The position numbers and the translations under genes are program-made. From Paracoccaceae bacterium (lineage in GTDB: Bacteria > Pseudomonadota > Alphaproteobacteria > Rhodobacterales > Rhodobacteraceae), in the NCBI GenBank assembly GCA_003447515.1, contig DLZA01000214.1, forward strand, positions 1 to 5,788: 5,788 nucleotides of DNA, written 5' to 3'. Each line of letters starts with the position of its first letter. Position 1 is the stretch's first letter. The notes below the pieces were generated by a model that was not told the origin of the DNA, did no database searches, and saw nothing but the letters and a program-made list of their open reading frames with translations. This document shows, piece after piece, positions 4,491 to 5,788 of this stretch.

Positions 4491-4608
4491 GCTAAAAGAA
4501 ATGCTCCGCGAGATGGAGTGTGACCTTGGGATATGGGGAGATATAATTGGAGGGTTATGCTTAATGCTGACCCTCTATCTAATATTAATATTTGCGGTGG
4601 TGCTATGA
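4483..4608 (+). CDS. 41-aa single-span membrane peptide
   Basis: This tiny protein has a charged N-terminal third (MDRLKEMLREMECD) and then a continuous hydrophobic stretch from about residue 21 to the C-terminus (IIGGLCLMLTLYLILIFAVV). That predicts a single membrane helix ending at the very C-terminus. No signal-peptide cleavage site is seen. Gene support is good for its size. An AGGAG site lies seven bases before the ATG, the start overlaps the preceding gene by 8 bases, and the stop forms an ATGA overlap with the MarR-like gene. Possible roles are a small holin-like or antiholin-like factor, a superinfection-exclusion peptide or a membrane anchor for a partner in the operon. None can be chosen from sequence alone. 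Confidence 0.65.
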   Translation: MDRLKEMLREMECDLGIWGDIIGGLCLMLTLYLILIFAVVL

Positions 4609-4922
4609 ATAGAATGGAAAATCAAATCCAAGAGTTTTTGGGCGTTCTAGATTCAACTCAGACATCAATCAATCACATGCTGGTGTTCTCAATCATCTGC
4701 CAGAACCAGCCAATCAGCAGCGCAGATCTATCCGAGAGAATAGGTATGAAGAAATCTACTCTCAATAGATTGCTGCACTCGCTCTCCAGCAATAGCAGAG
4801 GCCAAGTCAAGGCGGCAGAGTTAATCGAAATCGAAATGATGCATGATGATAGGCGTCACCGAAGCATTAGCCTCACGCCAAAAGGCAAAAGTCTGATGAA
4901 TAAAATGTTTGGAGATAAATGA
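4605..4922 (+). CDS. MarR-like winged helix-turn-helix protein
   Basis: This 105-aa protein is a winged-helix DNA-binding protein resembling the MarR family but shorter than the usual 135-150 residues. Its dimerisation helices are reduced. The recognition region spans about residues 37-60 (ISSADLSERIG, then KKSTLNRLLHSL). The wing is marked by DDRRHRSISLTPKG at 81-94, the most diagnostic family pattern (DxR...LTxxG). The ATG at 4605 is preferred over the in-frame ATG at 4533 because the upstream 72 bases belong to the 41-aa membrane peptide, and because 4605 makes an ATGA overlap with that gene's stop. A second ATG at 4614 is possible, and the ribosome binding site is weak, so translation may rely on coupling. 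It probably regulates its own operon or a host or phage promoter; the target is unknown. Confidence 0.75.
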   Translation: MNRMENQIQEFLGVLDSTQTSINHMLVFSIICQNQPISSADLSERIGMKKSTLNRLLHSLSSNSRGQVKAAELIEIEMMHDDRRHRSISLTPKGKSLMNKMFGDK

Positions 4923-5200
4923 TGGTCATTAAATCTTGGAAGTTCACTGGCTTCAAATCTACATTCCCAGATTGGGTGCAGGACAACACCAGCAAACGCG
5001 CTGGGTCCAAGAAGCTCTGGGTTCACACGCAGTACGGTGAAGCGCCAGCAAGAGTTGGTGAGTGGATCTCAATCAATCTGCGAGGCCACGTCGATATTCA
5101 CTCAGATAAACCAAACAGAGGATGGTCAAAGAAAATGATGGCAGGATCAGCGTTTGCAGTCATAGTTTTCGTTTTGCTTGTTACAGTGGTTGCGTTGTGA
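4919..5200 (+). CDS. Hypothetical 93-aa tail-anchored membrane protein
   Basis: This protein has a soluble N-terminal part of about 70 residues and a hydrophobic C-terminal segment at 75-93 (SAFAVIVFVLLVTVVAL) preceded by KK. It is therefore probably C-tail-anchored with its N-terminus in the cytoplasm. The soluble part contains LWVHTQYGEAPARVGEW and RGHVDIHSDKP. This loosely recalls a common phage pattern in which a GDW segment precedes a KGE..P.KPD segment, but the match is too weak for a name. Two adjacent ATGs (4919 and 4922) are possible: the first makes an ATGA overlap like other junctions here, while the second has the better 7-base distance from GGAG at 4911. It is the last gene before a strong terminator. 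Confidence 0.7.
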   Translation: MMVIKSWKFTGFKSTFPDWVQDNTSKRAGSKKLWVHTQYGEAPARVGEWISINLRGHVDIHSDKPNRGWSKKMMAGSAFAVIVFVLLVTVVAL

Positions 5201-5257
5201 TAGATCAAATACATTACTGCTCTCCAATCCATCATGCCTGTGACAGATTGGTCAACT

Positions 5258-5286
5258 GACCCGCTTCGGCGGGTCTTTCTTTTTCT
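5258..5286 (+). terminator. Rho-independent terminator of the rightward operon
   Basis: GACCCGC (5258-5264) and GCGGGTC (5269-5275) form a perfect 7-bp stem closed by a TTCG tetraloop, followed directly by TTTCTTTTTCT. This is a textbook intrinsic terminator on the plus strand. It separates the six-gene operon from the terminase gene, which must then depend on its own promoter, on read-through or on antitermination. Confidence 0.9.
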
Positions 5287-5325
5287 GAAATTATAAAATA
5301 AGCTCTAACTGAGAAAGGTACTCAC

Positions 5326-5788
5326 ATGGCAAAGAAAAAATCAAAGAACCCTGTCGGTAGGCCGAGGTTCGAGGTCACAGAGGAAGTTCTGGAAAACACC
5401 AGACGCTTCATGGCGCAGGGCTTAACCAAAGAACAATGCGCTGCTTCGCTGGGGATATCACGCTCAAAATTCTTTGAAATTCAGGAACAAAATGTGGATT
5501 TCTTGGATGCTATAAAAGGTGGCGAGGCCGAGGGCGTACAGCAAGTAACCAATGCTCTCTATGAAAAGGCCACGATAGATCGTGATAACACTGCGATGAT
5601 CTTCTACCTCAAGAACCGGGCAGGATGGGTGGATAAAAAAGAAGTCGCAACAACCGTCGAACAAAAGCACGTCATAGATATTACGAGGATCAGCGATGAA
5701 CAGCTCAACGCACTTGCAGCAATTTTTGAACAGTCTAACGCTGGAGCAAGTGCAGGCGGAGCGTTACCGCAGATCATTGAGGGAGTTT
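5326..5788 (+). CDS. Terminase small subunit-like protein (3' end outside window)
   Basis: This appears to be the small terminase subunit, which recognises phage DNA and recruits the large subunit for packaging. The visible 154 residues start with a lysine-rich tail, then NPVGRPRF at 8-15. A helix-turn-helix follows at roughly 32-52 (GLTKEQCAASLGISRSKFF), then a helical segment with IKGGEAEGVQQVTNALYEKA and the AMIFYLKNRAGWVDK pattern, which is common in phage small-terminase-like proteins. The frame is open at the right edge. The ATG is preceded by GAGAAAGG about nine bases upstream. It follows the strong terminator closely. A TATAAAAT sequence at 5292-5299 could be a -10 box, but no convincing -35 lies at the right distance. 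A generic phage HTH protein is the main alternative. Confidence 0.8.
   Translation, partial: MAKKKSKNPVGRPRFEVTEEVLENTRRFMAQGLTKEQCAASLGISRSKFFEIQEQNVDFLDAIKGGEAEGVQQVTNALYEKATIDRDNTAMIFYLKNRAGWVDKKEVATTVEQKHVIDITRISDEQLNALAAIFEQSNAGASAGGALPQIIEGV

Noticed and set aside
4533..4604. Upstream in-frame start for the MarR-like gene
   Set aside because: This segment encodes the 41-aa membrane peptide in another frame, and the extra residues do not fit the winged-helix family.
5464..5670. Minus-strand reading frame near the right edge
   Set aside because: It is antisense to the terminase small subunit gene, whose conserved pattern is on the plus strand.

Overview
This window looks like part of a tailed double-stranded DNA bacteriophage genome, or an integrated prophage. 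The support is a DUF3987-type primase-helicase with a Walker A motif, a phage-type DNA methyltransferase, a short Xre-like repressor, many tiny tightly packed genes and a terminase-small-subunit-like gene at the right edge. Clear Shine-Dalgarno sites, two sigma70-like promoters and a Rho-independent terminator suit a proteobacterial host. The exact host cannot be read from the sequence. No ribosomal RNA, tRNA, insertion sequence or CRISPR array was seen.

Layout. (1) Positions 1-2442 hold a rightward replication/modification block: the 3' part of a primase-helicase, a small DUF6378-like protein and an orphan adenine-type methyltransferase joined to it by an ATGA overlap. (2) Positions 2443-2503 are a convergent gap filled almost entirely by one long imperfect hairpin. 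(3) Positions 2504-3290 hold a leftward three-gene operon, read from right to left: a 61-aa acidic protein, a 74-aa protein and a 60-aa Xre-family helix-turn-helix protein. It has a recognisable promoter with a dyad over its -35 box. The first two genes each sit in the same cassette: a leader hairpin, an identical ribosome binding site and a UUCG hairpin after the stop codon. (4) Positions 3291-3673 are an AT-rich non-coding control region with iteron-like repeats, palindromes, a C8 tract and the rightward promoter. (5) Positions 3674-5200 hold a rightward operon of six small overlapping genes: two unknown proteins, an HTH plus ribbon-helix-helix-like protein, a 41-aa membrane peptide, a MarR-like winged-helix protein and a tail-anchored membrane protein. 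A textbook terminator (5258-5286) follows. (6) From 5326 to the right edge runs a terminase small subunit gene that leaves the window.

How it works together. Replication and modification genes lie to the left and DNA packaging begins to the right. Between them sit two divergently transcribed small-gene operons facing each other across a control region. Their two promoters share a nearly identical CAGATGTC-yTATyTAT element, so they are probably controlled together. The leftward operon (small acidic proteins followed by a small HTH gene, with a dyad in the promoter) has the shape of anti-CRISPR/Aca operons. That is inference from gene order only. The rightward operon pairs DNA-binding proteins with tiny membrane proteins and has no function I can recognise.
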